From the NCBI RefSeq assembly GCF_036850765.1, contig NC_089495.1, positions 25,264,875 to 25,328,874 of the forward strand: a stretch of DNA of 64,000 nt. The letters are read 5' to 3'. Positions 10,461 through 22,600 of this stretch are shown here, in pieces. The DNA is from Saccopteryx bilineata (Eukaryota > Chordata > Mammalia > Chiroptera > Emballonuridae). A program made the position numbers and the translations under genes. The notes under the pieces were generated by a model. That model saw only the letters and a program-made list of their open reading frames with translations. It was not told where the DNA came from and searched no databases. The first letter of the stretch is position 1; each line of letters opens with the position of its first letter.

Positions 10461-10705
10461 GGCCAGCTTGAGCACAGGCTCATCTGGTTTGAGCAAAGCT
10501 CACCAGCTTGAGCCCCAGGTCGCTGGCTTGAGCAACGGGTCACTCGGTCTGCTGTAGCCTCCCGATCAAGGCACATATGAGAAAGCAATCAATGAACAAC
10601 TAAAGTGCTGCAACAAAAAATTGATACGTCTCATCTCTCTCCCTTCCTGTCTGTCTGTTCCTATTTATTTCTCTCTCTGAGTCTCTGTCCAAAAAAAAAA
10701 AAAAA
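10461..10705 (+). mobile_element. SINE-B, 5'-truncated, plus strand
   Basis: It starts inside the body at GGCCAGCTTGAGCACAGGC, lacks the tRNA-like head, and continues through CAAGGCACATATGAGAAAGC and CTGTCTGTCTGTTCC to a run of about 15 A. ATTCTG occurs at both ends and may be a short target duplication. Confidence 0.93.
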
Positions 10706-11455
10706 TTCTGTTTGCCTCCTCAGATTGGAATCTTGACAACAAACTTGCTGACGATAGGAGAGGGAGGAGCTTGAGTGGCTAGAGAAGCCGGCTAAAGGCA
10801 AACAGCTGCAAGACAGAGAGAGAGAAGCGACATAGGAAGAGGGGAGGGCGAGACACATAGAGAGCCTTCCAGGTCCGAGTTTGTAAACAGGCTTCTTTTG
10901 AGTTTGTGTTGAAGAAGGGGCAAGAATTTGGGGTCCCCACCATAAGTATGAAAGAAGGAAAGTGAGCAAAACGAGAAAAAGGAATTGTAACATTTTTATG
11001 CATTGTTAACTATGATATAATTGCTTTTTTGGCATAACATAAAATAAAGTTTTATTTGCTTTTCTATTACTGTTTAGCATCAGAGTGAAGTTTCTCTGAA
11101 TGCAATTGTGATGATACTGAGTGGTGGCTCAGGCTTACACAGTTTATCCTGGGAAGCCATAAAAGAAATATTTAATAGAAGTATTTTAAGGTTATAAGTG
11201 GGACAGTTTTTAAAAAGATGTCCCTCAATCCAGCATGATTGTAATAAGAGATAAATCAACTCTGAGTTACCAGATAATGAGAGAAATCTCTAGAGTACTT
11301 GGAGAGTATTGGGGCTCCCATCAGTTAGGTACCTGGTCCTGTAGAAGAGGCTGACTCTTGGGGAAAGCACAAATTGACTCTGAGTGAACCTCCTTGCCCA
11401 GCAGGGAATAGGACACAGGCAGCAGCAATCCTTGGTTTTGAATGTATGTTAGACA
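10706..11455. other. Unassigned GA-rich and single-copy stretch
   Basis: The part 10740-10990 is purine-rich with GACAGAGAGAGAGAAGCGAC. A polyadenylation-like AATAAAGTTTTATTTGC follows at 11043-11058. The layout is LTR-like, but no TG...CA ends or primer-binding site could be fixed. Confidence 0.35.
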
Positions 11456-11459
11456 TTAA

Positions 11460-11905
11460 GTTTTTGCCCAAATTGCCTCCCATCTCTTTTTCCAGCTCTG
11501 TGATCTCAGATGCTCATGTTGCCACCTCAGCTGGCAATGGCCAATGGCTAACGGACCCTACTGGCAAACTTCAGAAGGTTGTTCTGTGACTGGGAGCCTG
11601 TATTAAGATGCCCTCCTCACCTCAAGGTGAGCCAAAGCCAATGACTTGATGGCATAGGAGTACAAGACCCCAGCTTCTTTACCTCTGGGTGGAACAGCAG
11701 TCTCCAACGTCATTTATACTAGAGTTCTCTGTGAGAACAGGGTGACGCTAGGACTTCATCAACATCACATCTGCTCTTCCTTCCTTATTCTACTTCTCTT
11801 GCTTCCTTGTTGATTTCTTCTGGGAGCTCTTCATTAATAAATCACTACACCTAAATCTTTGACTCAATGTCTGCTTCTGGAGCAACACAACTATAACCAA
11901 ATGAT
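11460..11905 (+). mobile_element. Old L1-like 3' end
   Basis: The end TTCATTAATAAATCACTACACC, followed by CTTTGACTCAATGTCTGCTTC TGGAGCAACACAAC, resembles the 3' end of old L1M elements (AATAAATCACTTGCA..., TGTCTCAGGGTCTGCTTCTGG). An LTR of the MaLR group with similar wording is the alternative. Confidence 0.45.
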
Positions 11906-13134
11906 AAACAACTTGGAGAAGTTGCAAAGAAGGGGCAGAATACATTCCCTGCTTGCCATTGCTATTCTTGTATGGTGTCTCATGGCCAGAATGTGTGTGA
12001 GTGAGTGAGGCCATCTAGAAGTGTGGATTTCAAGGTTTCTGTGGGGAGTCTGATTAAAAGAAATGCCGAACAGCTCACAATTATTTGGCTCTGCCACATA
12101 AGTGTAGTCTTTCTCTAACATGAGGGTGTCCACTGTTTACATTTTTTAAAGTAGAGATTATGCATCAGATGATATGAGGAAAACTGGCTTTATGTGAGAC
12201 AGAGCTAAAATGATGCAATTTTATTACATCCTAGGATTACAAGGAAAAAAATGTAAAAAGTCATTGAAGATATGATACCGAAGATCTAGAAGACTTCAGG
12301 AATACTCTACTATTTTAAATGAAGCAGTAGTGGTCAGAATAAGATAAAATGTAAAAAACACCTCTGTAAACATTGTAATGCTAATAAGACTTGTGGGTAA
12401 AGTGGGTCAAAATGGAAAAAGAAATAATATAATAATAAATAATAATGTAATAATAAATAAGGTGCATTACTGTGCAACACCAAAAAATAGCTTGCTAGTA
12501 TATAGTAATTTGAGATTTGAAAAAAAACCACACAAAAATAGCCATTTATTGATGACCTCTCTCTTTTTCTTAGGATTACATCATATTGAAATTCACAAGC
12601 ACACTCATTTATTGAATTATTTTTTTCTAGTGACTTCAGGAATAATGACTATATGATTGTTAGGGAAGGTAATCCACAGCAATAATTTTACCACTAAAAC
12701 TTTGTTGATCTATAAATTCACTAAGAATATTTTTATTCCTGGTTAAAGTAAGATAAGTATTGAGAGAATCCCTTATTTATATCAACAATTTAAAATTATC
12801 TTAATTGTTTTATGAAAAGCAAATAATGCAGATTTCCTTATTATTCAATCAAGTGAATTTTACCACTTTTCTGCATATGGTAATGAATTCATCTTAGACG
12901 GTGAGTCAATGAAGAGACAATTCCTGCTGAAGGAATTACTGATTCATCATAGGTATGGGAAAAGACAGTCAGGGAATTTAAAGGATGCTTATTATAATTT
13001 TGAGAACCTAACTGCATGTCAGGTAATAAATCAAAAACTGATTCAGTTCTATTAAAACATAATTTCTCTTGTAAAAATATTTTTTATATGTTGAGCAACT
13101 GAAGAACGATACTAAGGAATATCATGAAGGCATT
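11906..13134. other. AT-rich single-copy stretch
   Basis: Nothing recognised except (AAT)n-like DNA at 12424-12460. Chance open frames only. Confidence 0.5.
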
Positions 13135-13480
13135 AACTTACACATGTGCCAAGAATTTTAATGAGATGGGAAAATGTTCAAAGTATATTAAGATCTTAAT
13201 ATCTAATATTTAAATACAGAAAAATGTATATGTTACACATTCCCCATCATATATATATATATGATCATGTGAATGTATATCTTAGAATATATATATATAT
13301 GTATTAGAAAAATATAGTAATGATCCTTTAGAACAAGTATAATGGGTATCGCTGGATGATAGAATTACAGAAAATATTTCTTTTCTTCATTATGTATTTA
13401 TATATTTTTCAAATTTCCTACAATGAATAGGCACTCGTTTATAATTATAAAATTTAATGTCTTTGCAGAAAAAAAATCAG
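13135..13480 (+). mobile_element. Old L1 3' end with TA-repeat interior
   Basis: GAGATGGGAAAATGTTCAAAG, ATTTTTCAAATTTCCTACAATG and AATAGGCACTCGTTTATAATTA follow L1MB/MC-type 3' UTRs (GGAAAAATGCTCATG, TTTCCAAATTTTCTACAATG, AACATGTATTACTTTTATAA). TATATA blocks at 13246-13256 and 13289-13301 have expanded inside it. Confidence 0.7.
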
Positions 13481-13529
13481 TCCTGTCAGAACACATGGAA
13501 TTTGGGCAAGACTACTTTCCCCTCCCATT

Positions 13530-13650
13530 TTGTAATTTTGTATCTTCTCTCATAGCCTAAACTCCACCAGGGCAGAGAATTTTTTGTCTTTCTTGTTCAT
13601 CACTGTATGACTTGCACACACAGCCAGAGGTCAATAGATAGGTGTTACAG
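13530..13650 (+). mobile_element. L2 3' end, plus strand
   Basis: AAACTCCACCAGGGCAGAGA, TTTTTTGTCTTTCTTGTTCATC and ACTGTATGACTTGCACACACAG match the L2 order (AGACTGTGAGCTCCTTGAGGGCAGG, TGTCTTGTTCATCTTTGTAT). Confidence 0.72.
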
Positions 13651-13811
13651 GAACGAGTAACTAAAGGTAATGATGAGGAGCAAAGGTGAGCTCCCAAGTT
13701 AAAGCAGCAACATGATGGAACAATGAATGAGATTGGTAAGTGTCAGTGCAGAACTGCAGACCAGAAGGTAACCGCGAAACCGCGACAGGAGACACGAGAT
13801 TAAAGGGAAGC

Positions 13812-13838
13812 GGGGAGGGGGTGGGGGGTGGCGGCGGG
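13812..13838 (+). other. Canonical G-quadruplex motif
   Basis: Runs of 4, 5 and 6 G separated by single bases are followed by TGGCGGC and GGG. This satisfies the G3+N1-7 rule four times on the plus strand. CpG-containing DNA (ACCGCGAAACCGCGAC) lies just upstream. Confidence 0.75.
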
Positions 13839-13914
13839 ACTCAGAGCTCTAGCATCCAATCAACTTCAACCATGGGCCAAACGGTATTCAAGCTCCTGTA
13901 TCTGCAGGACTCCA

Positions 13915-14060
13915 TTCTCTTTATGATACATTTATTATTATTATTTCATTTACAGATGAAACACTGAGCTCCCACAGCTTAAGTGAATTGCTCAAAACTC
14001 ACTTAAGGAGCTGAGATTTGAAGCGAGAGCTAGCCTGCCCCCAAAGAGCCTCTTGCTCCC
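13915..14060 (-). mobile_element. MIR fragment, minus strand
   Basis: TCATTTACAGATGAAACACTG, AGTGAATTGCTCAAAACTCA and AGGAGCTGAGATTTGAAGCG match the reverse-complement MIR (TTTTACAGATGAGGAAACTG, AACTTGCCCAAGGTCACA, GGCAGAGCTGGGATTTGAAC). Confidence 0.75.
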
Positions 14061-14231
14061 TGCACAGCAGAGGCGGCGGCTTTGTAAGCTTGTGTAAGCA
14101 GATGGACAGACTCTTATAGGCAGCAGCAGAATGCCACTGAGTTTTGAGAAGAGGACTGAGCATCAAGCTGGAGCAAAGCAGCAGATAACTCTTCTCATCC
14201 CTCCCTCTCATCCCTCTTAATGTTGCCTTTA

Positions 14232-14726
14232 TCATACGTGGAACTCCACATTTCTCACACCTTTGGGTTCATGTAGACATAGTTTGGGTAAAATGCCCAT
14301 AGTTACCAGGGAGGAATGACCCAAAGCATGAATCATTTTGCAGTATAAATTATCAAGGGGCAAACTTCTGAAGGAATCAGACATGTTTCTCTTGTTTAAC
14401 TCAGTCATCATTTTTGGAGACGTACTTGAGTGCCAGTCACTGTCTAGGCATTTGATACGCATCATGAACAAGACAGATACTATCTCTGCCTTCTTAGAAT
14501 TACAGCCGAGGCAGCAGAAGTGGTCATTTTTGTTGCAGGTGGAAGAAGGTAGATAACAAGATTGAAAGGGGGACGTCATGAAGCAGGGTCCAGATTGAAG
14601 AAAAGCTAGGAGAGGCAAGGCATTTCGGAGTGTCAGGGAGTGGTCTGAGAGGAAGGGGGGAACCCGCGTAGTTAAGGTCCAGGTTTTGCAGCGACATGGC
14701 TTCCCATTGTGAAATAGCTCCACCAC
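14232..14726 (-). other. Longest minus-strand open frame (164 codons), probably chance
   Basis: This is the longest open frame outside SINEs. Its interior, about 14400-14525, is an L2 3' end on the minus strand, so at least part of the frame is repeat-derived. I see no domain, signal peptide or splice context. It is recorded because of its length, not because it looks like a gene. Confidence 0.12.
14400..14525 (-). mobile_element. L2 3'-end fragment, minus strand
   Basis: ACTTGAGTGCCAGTCACTGTC TAGGCATTTG followed by CATCATGAACAAGACAGATAC and ATCTCTGCCTTCTTAGAATT matches the reverse complement of the L2 3' end (GTGCCAGGCACTGTGCTAGG, ATGAACAAGACACAGTCCCTGCC). Confidence 0.72.
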
Positions 14727-15355
14727 ATCACGTTTTCTTTCTAGATACCTTCCATCCTGGAAAGGAATGAATACAGTAAAACTGCAGCATGTATCTTACA
14801 TGTGTGAGAAAAATGAGCTTTGAATCATTAACAAGGCAAATGCTGCTACATACTAATGATACCATTTCCCGGTCCTGGTCTTTTTACATTAATGCGTTCT
14901 ATGGTGTGGACTGAATGATATAAAAATGATTACGTGCTTTGGAGATGTTTCTGGGCTTGACAGTTTTATGCCATGCACTACTTATCTAGATTATGAATTA
15001 ACTAATAAATCTGTGTTAGTTCGTAAGTTTTAGGATTGAGAGGCCTGCTCCTTTCTCTGATACCAAGTTAATGTTGCGATCTCTGATAACAGCAAATGAA
15101 GACTAAACTGTGGCCGTCATTGTGATTTACTTCACAACACCTGGTTCCCCAAACTCGCACTCATCTTCCCTAGTGATTGAGAGATTCTGCCTTTAGTGTT
15201 ATGAATAATTTATTCTCGAGGCATTGACATTTATCTCAGCTGTAACACCCGGCATCTGTGCACATTAGACTCAATAAATATTTATTTCAACTTAATTGTT
15301 CATCTATTTTCATTCATATGTAGGATTCTATCCTAAGTAATTCTAAATAGGACAA
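14727..15355. other. Single-copy stretch
   Basis: A worn MIR or L2 3' end may lie at 15170-15300 (GGCATCTGTGCACATTAGACTC AATAAATATTTATTTC). Nothing else was recognised. Confidence 0.45.
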
Positions 15356-15359
15356 AAAA

Positions 15360-15680
15360 ATAAAATTGTATCATTGTTATGGTGTAAAAGAATTGGAAAA
15401 AATCTAAATATACCAATGCAAAAAATTAAAATAAGTATAGGTCCTTTCAGATGATGAAGTATTATGGAGCAATAACAAGGAACTATGTTGATGCCAAAGT
15501 ATTATGTGAGAAACCATAGGCAAATTGTATATATATTATTACAATTATGTAAACTATATATAAAAAAAATCCAGAAAAAAGTACTGTAAAGTAAAATAGT
15601 GGTTTTCTTTGGATAATGATGCCCTTAATGTACTTTTTTTTTACTTAAAATTTTTTTAACTTGAAAAATCATTAAAAAAA
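15360..15680 (+). mobile_element. Old L1-like 3' fragment
   Basis: AAAGAATTGGAAAAAATCTAAA, GATGAAGTATTATGGAGCAAT, TGATGCCAAAGTATTATGTGAG and ATAGTGGTTTTCTTTGGATAAT keep the order of an old L1 3' UTR (GGAAACAACC..., AATGGAATACTACTCAGCAAT, AGTGGTTATCTCTGGG). Confidence 0.5.
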
Positions 15681-15887
15681 TATTTCTTTGATTTATCCAA
15701 TACTCAATCATATGCTTATTTAGAAAGGCTTGCCAAGCCCCCAAAGTGCACTGTTGTTTCTATGAAGCCCAACCACCAGGTTGGAGTCTCAGGATGACGG
15801 GTCCCTACTAATTCTTTCCCTTCCTAGAAAATGGCCAAAGCATGCATCACTCTTGTCAAAGATAACAGAAGAAAGATACTATTTGAA
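15681..15887. other. Short single-copy stretch
   Basis: No feature seen. Confidence 0.5.
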
Positions 15888-16425
15888 GTGTTAAGGACAG
15901 ATTTTATTCTTAATTTTGGCAATAAGGAGGAGTTCAGCAGGAATTGAACTCAATATTTATTTGTATAGAGGTAAAGAGAGAATGAAGAAATAGGGAGAGA
16001 GGTGAGTGGGGATTCTGTAGATTCAGAAAAGTGAAAAATTATAAAGAATGGAAAGGGTGGGCTTAGTCCATGTGAAACCTATCTGGGTTTGCGAACTGGT
16101 ACCTCTCAAAGTTAAGCTCCTACCCCCATACAGAGGCTGGGAGGCAGAGGCCCTATCTTCAAATGTCGGCTAGAACGGACAGTAGATTCTTTTTGCAGCC
16201 TTGAGTTTTCTCAGGCAGGCGCTTTAAGTTGGGCAAAGGTCACCATAGGCATACATCTTTGAGCTGTTAGAGACAATATTTGTATTTGTTCAGGTCTTTA
16301 TAGGCCAAGGTTAAGGTCCAGTTACGAAGAGAGCTCAGAGAGGCCTGCTTAGAGTCTGGTCAAGGAAGAAATTTGAGCTTTGTGTAGGACACTAAAAATT
16401 TCCACTCTGCCCTGACAGGCTGACT
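15888..16425 (-). mobile_element. Old solo LTR, minus strand (ERVL-like)
   Basis: Read on the minus strand, it holds a TATA-type CCTATAAAGACC (plus-strand 16295-16306) and, downstream, an AATAAA signal (plus-strand 15903-15908) close to its end. Other parts (CTTTGCCCAACTTAAAGC, TTCACATGGACTAAGCCC) resemble an old mammalian LTR that I remember but cannot name. There is no internal retroviral sequence beside it, so it would be a solo LTR. Confidence 0.5.
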
Positions 16426-17735
16426 ATTGATCTTTGATGGCACTTCAGATGTTAGAAATCAAATTGGGTTCAGGAGGATGGAAAATGCTTATGCAGACAT
16501 CCAATTAGATGCACCCTACTTTCCAGGAGAAAGCTCCAGGATTATATTAAGCATAAATAAAGAAGTAACCGAATTAAATAGTATCATAGGAAGCACAACA
16601 GAATTTTTCAATAGAATACCATGATATCCAATGGATGTGGGTGGGGCTTCTGCTAGGCCTCGCATCTTAAGGATACAAATGGACAACTGCCACAGATTTC
16701 AACCATGACATAGTATCAGGTTCTCAAATTCTCCAGGCCTTAGTAAAGAACCAACTGAAATAAACTAAATACAATTTAGATTTTTGCTTTCCGAAGTTTG
16801 ACAAACACAGATTTCCTGAAAAAGATTTAAAACATGACTCCTTGAAAATTTTAAACTATCATTTTCAAAATTGCATACATTAGAAAATTAGCCTTATAAG
16901 TATAATCTTTGGATATAAGTAAGGATTGTCTTGGAGAGAAAAAGAAAAAATGTATTGATTAAATTACTTCACTAATAAATGCTATTTTTCATCAGGAAAA
17001 TTATTTTTCATTGTACACAGTCAATAAGTAAATGACATATGTATTAAGGCACAAATTTCCTAGAGAAATTTGTTTGCAATATAGTAAAGAACTATAGTTT
17101 TATTACAAATAACATTAAAAAAAAGACAACCAAGTGACTTTTGTACCAATAAATATGAGAAATCTCATCTGTCCATGAAAGAGTATTGCATGAACTTTGA
17201 TTTTTGACATCTGGTTCTTGGAGGAGAGTGAGGTGCTGACAGGCATGGGAAGCAGGGCGGGAACATTATCATCAAGGGTTGGGGGGGGTGAGGGTAACTG
17301 AGCAGAGGCTTCACATGAAGTGTGCACAGGAGCTGAAAAGAGAAGATGAGAGGTGACAGGTGAAACAATAGGGGTGGAAAGGAGAGGTCTGGCAGGTGGG
17401 GTGTATGACATCACATGGAGTTTCAAAGGAGCAGAAAGGGGTTTCCATCCTTGAGACTGCTCTACCCTGTGAAATATCATTGCTGTTTGAAAGGCTGCCT
17501 GGGATACATTACAGGTCACAATTGTTATTGTCACCTGCCATGTAAACAGCCGAGGGTCATAAGTGCACGCGCATGGTTGTCATTTATGTTCTTGCTGTAG
17601 GAGAAGAAACATTCACAAGGAAATCCATCTGAAAGGCACAGAGATGGGAGAAATTCCAGATCATTTCCAGCACTGTCTCTACCAAGATATTTTCTGAACT
17701 ACCTAAGCCCCCAGTTTTACACAAGTTCTGCTTGG
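16426..17735. other. Single-copy stretch
   Basis: Open frames at 16427-16624 (plus) and 17115-17534 (minus) have no recognisable domain. A run of nine G lies in GGGTTGGGGGGGGTGAGGG, near 17280. No repeat family recognised. Confidence 0.5.
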
Positions 17736-17739
17736 ATAA

Positions 17740-18300
17740 AGTATTTTTTTAATAGAGGCAATAAATGTTTACTTTGGAAAATTTGTAAAAATAACAAACT
17801 AGAAGGGAACGGTCACTTGCAATCCTACCACTGAGTAGCCATTACATTTTTATACAAATTTCTTATCGTTTTGTTTATGCACAGAACTTGAGTTGTGGAG
17901 TTGTGATTACAAAGTACATGGATTTCATGTTGTCCTTTCTTCTTTTATTCATATGAATTTCCTGTGACTGTAAATGTTTGGTAAACATGATTTTTCATGG
18001 TTGCCTGATTAAAAATTTCCTCCCAGTTTTCTGGCTATCAAAAATGATATTGTATGCACATTTTGTACATAAATATTTTTCTACATATTTTAGATTATTT
18101 ACTTAGGATAGATGCCCAGAAGTAGAATGAAAATGCTAAAGGGGGTTAAAGCATTCATTTTTAATGCTCTTGAATTGTATTTTTTACTTTTTTTTCTAAA
18201 TAGTTGAATGCCCACCAACGATACTGATATCCTTTTTACCCTACCCTCATTGGCATGTATATTATCATTTTAGAAGCTATTTGCTAATTTTATATTCTCG
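17740..18300 (-). mobile_element. Old L1 3' UTR, minus strand
   Basis: CACTTGCAATCCTACCACTG, TTTTTCATGGTTGCCTGATT, TGTACATAAATATTTTTCTAC, GATAGATGCCCAGAAGTAGAAT and ACCCTCATTGGCATGTATAT follow the reverse complement of L1M 3' UTRs (GGATAAATTCCTAGAAGTGGAATTGC, CTGGGTCAAAGGG). Confidence 0.72.
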
Positions 18301-18374
18301 ATCTAATTCAAAGGTGTTAAAGATGAAATAGCAATAAAAAAACCACAAAAACAATAAAATAGTAAAAGTTAATC

Positions 18375-18545
18375 TTTCTTGAGTGTTTACTGTGGGAATA
18401 AATGTTTTATGTGCAGTAACACACTCTTTATTCCTCTTACCGGGTATGCCAAGTTAACAAATGAGTAATAGACGTATATAGGGATTAAGTAACTAGCCCA
18501 AATATAAATGGCTGGAATGCATATTTCTAACTTGTTTACTCACCT
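18375..18545 (-). mobile_element. MIR fragment, minus strand
   Basis: TTGAGTGTTTACTGTGGGAATAAATG, AACAAATGAGTAATAGACG, GATTAAGTAACTAGCCCAAA and GGCTGGAATGCATATTTCTAAC keep the reverse-complement MIR order. Confidence 0.68.
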
Positions 18546-18594
18546 CTCTTGGTATTTTTATTTTTACTTTCCCTGCTAACATCAGCCCATTCCG

Positions 18595-18800
18595 GTCTCT
18601 GTCCATTGTCTGATTTGGTGAGCTCCAACTCATCCTTCTAAGAGGAAACATCACTTCTCATGTGAGGCGTCCTCTGAGTCATCACCCTCCTTAAGCAATT
18701 TCCTCACCTTGATTGTTCTGTAGCCTTGTCACAGGTACCATGGCTTCTTTGGGTGTGGGTCTCTTTCCCACTAAAATATGGGTCTCTTTCCCACTAATAG
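18595..18800 (+). mobile_element. L2 fragment, plus strand, with 23-bp tandem duplication
   Basis: GAGCTCCAACTCATCCTTCTAAG, CATCACTTCTCATGTGAGGCG and CTCTGAGTCATCACCCTCC match the L2 'cttcaagacccagctcaaatgtcacctcctc' region. TGGGTCTCTTTCCCACTAA is repeated at 18756-18774 and 18779-18797, a simple two-copy tandem duplication. Confidence 0.5.
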
Positions 18801-19404
18801 CTGGAACAGGGAAAATATGCCGTTCATAGTCTGACTTAATAAGCCCATTCCAATTTTTGTCTATTTTTCTATGCCTGCCCTTCCCCCTTTTCCAGGTCTG
18901 GTAGACTCCATCAGAAGGCCTGCTTTCTTCCCATGTTACCCGTATGGATGTGCACCAGCACAGGAGTGTTCATTGCCAGTTGTAGTTAGGTTAAGGTCAT
19001 GTCACTGTCACTCCCAGACCTGCTTTGTCTCCATGGACCACAGCCAGTGCTATTTCTGTGACTTAGAATGCTTGTCTCCAACAGTCTATCCACCAAATCA
19101 GCAATTCTAAGGCAGGAATTGTTTTTCAAAAGTTCTCCAGGTGATTTCAATGCCATGGGAGACAGGATCTTTGGATCTATTGGTCCAGTAGCTAGTCTGA
19201 AAATCAGATGCTTTGATTCACTGGCTGTTATGCTGTTGAGCTTTACAGAGCAAGCAGCATGCTGACCACTTTGATCAAGGCCAATCAGTTTGTCTTTCTG
19301 TGAGTACATACCAGTTAATGAGAAAATTAATAGATTAAAAAATTATTAGAAATAATAAAAACTGTGCATGTTGATAAAAGTTTCAACAATAACAAACCTC
19401 ATGT
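18801..19404. other. Single-copy stretch
   Basis: A segment near 19097-19160 (AATCAGCAATTCTAAGGCAGG, CTCCAGGTGATTTCAATGCC) may be a worn MER5-type hAT fragment. The rest is unassigned. Confidence 0.4.
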
Positions 19405-19605
19405 TCATGGAAGATAATATGTGCCAGACACAATGCCAAATGCTGTATCTCCTTTAAACTTTGTATCTAAAAGGTTCTTACCAAATAAGGGATTATTAGT
19501 TTCACTTTATAAATGGAGATTCTATGATTGAAAGACATTAACTAATTTCACCACGGTGACACCACTGGCAAGTATGGAAACAGGATATGGAACAGGCAGC
19601 CTGAC
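19405..19605 (-). mobile_element. MIR SINE, minus strand
   Basis: ATATGTGCCAGACACAATGCC, TTAGTTTCACTTTATAAATGG, GACATTAACTAATTTCACCACGG and GGAACAGGCAGCCTGACTCC retain the reverse-complement MIR order over its whole length. Confidence 0.85.
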
Positions 19606-22600
19606 TCCTAATTTGCATAATTAACCATGACAGAATAAGGAGGGTGGAATTTATAGGAAGAACTTAACCCAATCCTATATCTGCAGTGTTTAAATAGCAA
19701 ATATAAGTACGAAGCAGAGGACTGGTGTGATTTAATTAATAAACTTTGTGTATACAAGGAAAGAACTCATCTTCTCACGAAGCATCCATAAAACATTTAC
19801 AGGATGAGCTCCATTCTGGGCCCAAAATAAAATATTGAAAAGCATAATTTATGCCTTGTTTACTGATGCAATGTAATTTGAAGATTAATAGATTTTAATA
19901 ATATGAACAAGTCAATGATTCTCCCCCCCCCGAATATAATCTTATGAAAATAAAACACATAATCCCAGGTAAATCCCAAATAAGAGAAGAGGTCATAAGT
20001 AGAATTTTGATTATATATAATACAGGGAATGGAACTACACATTAAAAATACTTTGATAAACAACCGAGTTAAGTACTACTTACTTGAGAAGCAAAGACTA
20101 TCTTAAGAGTTTTCTTTTTTAACATGAAGGAATTCAAGTAAACAATTACAACACTCACTATTTCTTTTAAGAAGGTAAAATAAATAAAGGTACCTTTGGA
20201 TACATTCGTTAGGTCAGTGACCTTCATCCATATTCTTCTAATGGAATGAAATTGAAAGGAAGTATTGTGTGGGGCAATAGCTAAAATCTAATTATAACTA
20301 TTATATATATATATTTATATTAAATATATACTATACTATTTATACTATATATAATATATATTTGCTTCTCTCTTATTTCTATGACAGGTCATTTCCTTAT
20401 AGACATCACTAGGAAAACCAAGAATATCTGCATGTTGTTCTTTGAAGTGACTCCATATTGGTGGATAAAATTTTGCTGGTAAACTCCAGGTCTAAAAGAT
20501 AAAACCACTATTCTATAATTGTTAGCATCCCCTTGCAGTTCAACTTCTAAAACTCTCCTAAGTGGGTATTCACACACATTTTATTCATATACAATTATAT
20601 TACTTTGTGTGTATTTTTGAAAGCATATATACACAAAAGGTGCTATATCATCCATATTTCATTAATTCTTGGATGACATTTTTTCTTTTCCATGAAATTC
20701 TAATAACTTATCATGCTTCTAATCACATTTGCAGTTATCTGAAGGACCCTAATATAAAGTGTCAAATACAGAAAGTTTCATTAATTTCAGTCAATGTGTA
20801 AAAATCTTTAACATTCATGTACTTGAAAAATTGAAATAACCCTTTTTCTATACTATCCAATACTTTTCCTGCCACTCAAATTTTTTCTACCTCACCATTG
20901 TTATCTATGGTCTTTTCTTTTGCTCATCGATGATGATCTTTTATTAAAAATTAACTTTTTTTCTGCACTTTCAGGACGTCAATGCTTGTCTTTCAGCATT
21001 CTAGGTTTCATTTCAGCTGAGGAAAAATCATTTTCCTCGTTTTTGTCCGGTATTTAATGATTAATTTTTTCTAAATGTTCATATTTTTTACCTGGTATTC
21101 TAGTTGTGTGTGTGTGAGTGCATGTGTTTGAATGTATGTGTGCTTTATCTCTACTCTTAAAGTGTGAGCTTCTAAGGGAAAATTCCATGTTTGCCTTATT
21201 TAGTATTCTCCTTGGCATATATACAATATATCTATACATATATATTGTACAGTACTTTGCATATATTACCTGCTAACTAACCATGTTAAATGAGATACCA
21301 AATAATGCCTTTTACCTTTTGCAAGCATTTTCTCCATTCTCATTTTTTCACTTCCTTGACATGTCTGAATATAACATGTGTCATTTCAGCACCTTTGTGA
21401 AAGTGTGTTCGTTATAGGGGCTGACCACTCAGTATAAGAAAGGTAGCAACTATTACTATTCCTTGATGAAAACTAAGTTTTTTTTTAAAGTTAAACTTTG
21501 GACTTTGTAATATCTACACAAAGATATGCAAATAATTACAGCTAGTTTCCTAAACAATAAATTTAAATTTCTCTCTCTAGCCCCAACTGCCACTTTGGTT
21601 TAGATTTTACAAATTTTTCACATAGTTCAATATTTATCAGTGATTTTTTTAGAAGGACTTAGCCTGTTGTGTGCTTTCCTTAGCCTTATGATTTCTTCTT
21701 GGTTGCAAGTGTCTTTTTTACCCAACGAAGTGGCTATGAGCTGGAGTCATAAATTCAGCAAGCAAATATGGCCTTATAAGATAAAAAATGGACCAGTCCA
21801 GAAACTATGTAAAACCTGACTTTCTAACACGACTGCAGCATTCATGTATCCACATGGGGCTGAGCATCTGTGTCCTGCGGATCAGGATCACTTACGTGGC
21901 GCTGTAATTGGTAATGCCAAGGAATGTGACTCTCATACCCAAAACACCACGTTTGAATGAGCTCCGCCCAAGTCTCCTTCCTTTGAAGCAGTGGCAATAT
22001 GAACTGTTTTTAACTCTTCACATTCTGCTCTGTTCTAGGGCTCTGAGAGACTTATCACAATCCTTGGTTAATGTATAGTTTGAACTAAATTGAGACTCTG
22101 ACGTTCTGATGTAAACTATAGTATTTGGAAATATTGTTATAACTTTATTCAGAAAGACAGATTATTCTAAATAGACTTGTAGCTTCCCTAACCATGGATC
22201 TATTATTTTTCAAGTTTATTAATTCTTTCTCCCAAGTTTTTTTGCTCAAATTCTTCTGTGGACATCTAACACTGGTTTCTCAAATAAACCTAGTCTGGTT
22301 CTCTGGGAATTATCCATTTTTTCCTGAAGGCAGTACAGGTAGAGAAAGAATTATGGATTATCTTATTGGATTTGTCCAGATTTATGTGAAATTCATCTGT
22401 ATCATTCTGTCTCTTTGCCTTTTTTTGTTGGTAATTCAAACTGATTTCCAACTCTCAGTTGAACTATGTTATTCAGCTCTCTGTACAAAGTGGAATTTAT
22501 GTACTTCTATGTATTTTAAGTTTATCCAATGAGTGACTACAACATATTCTGGTGATTACAGAATAATTTACATGAAGAACATTTAACTACTCACTGGGCT

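Noticed and set aside
14232..14726. 164-codon minus-strand frame as a gene
   Set aside because: About 125 bp of it is an L2 fragment, and no domain or splice support is visible.
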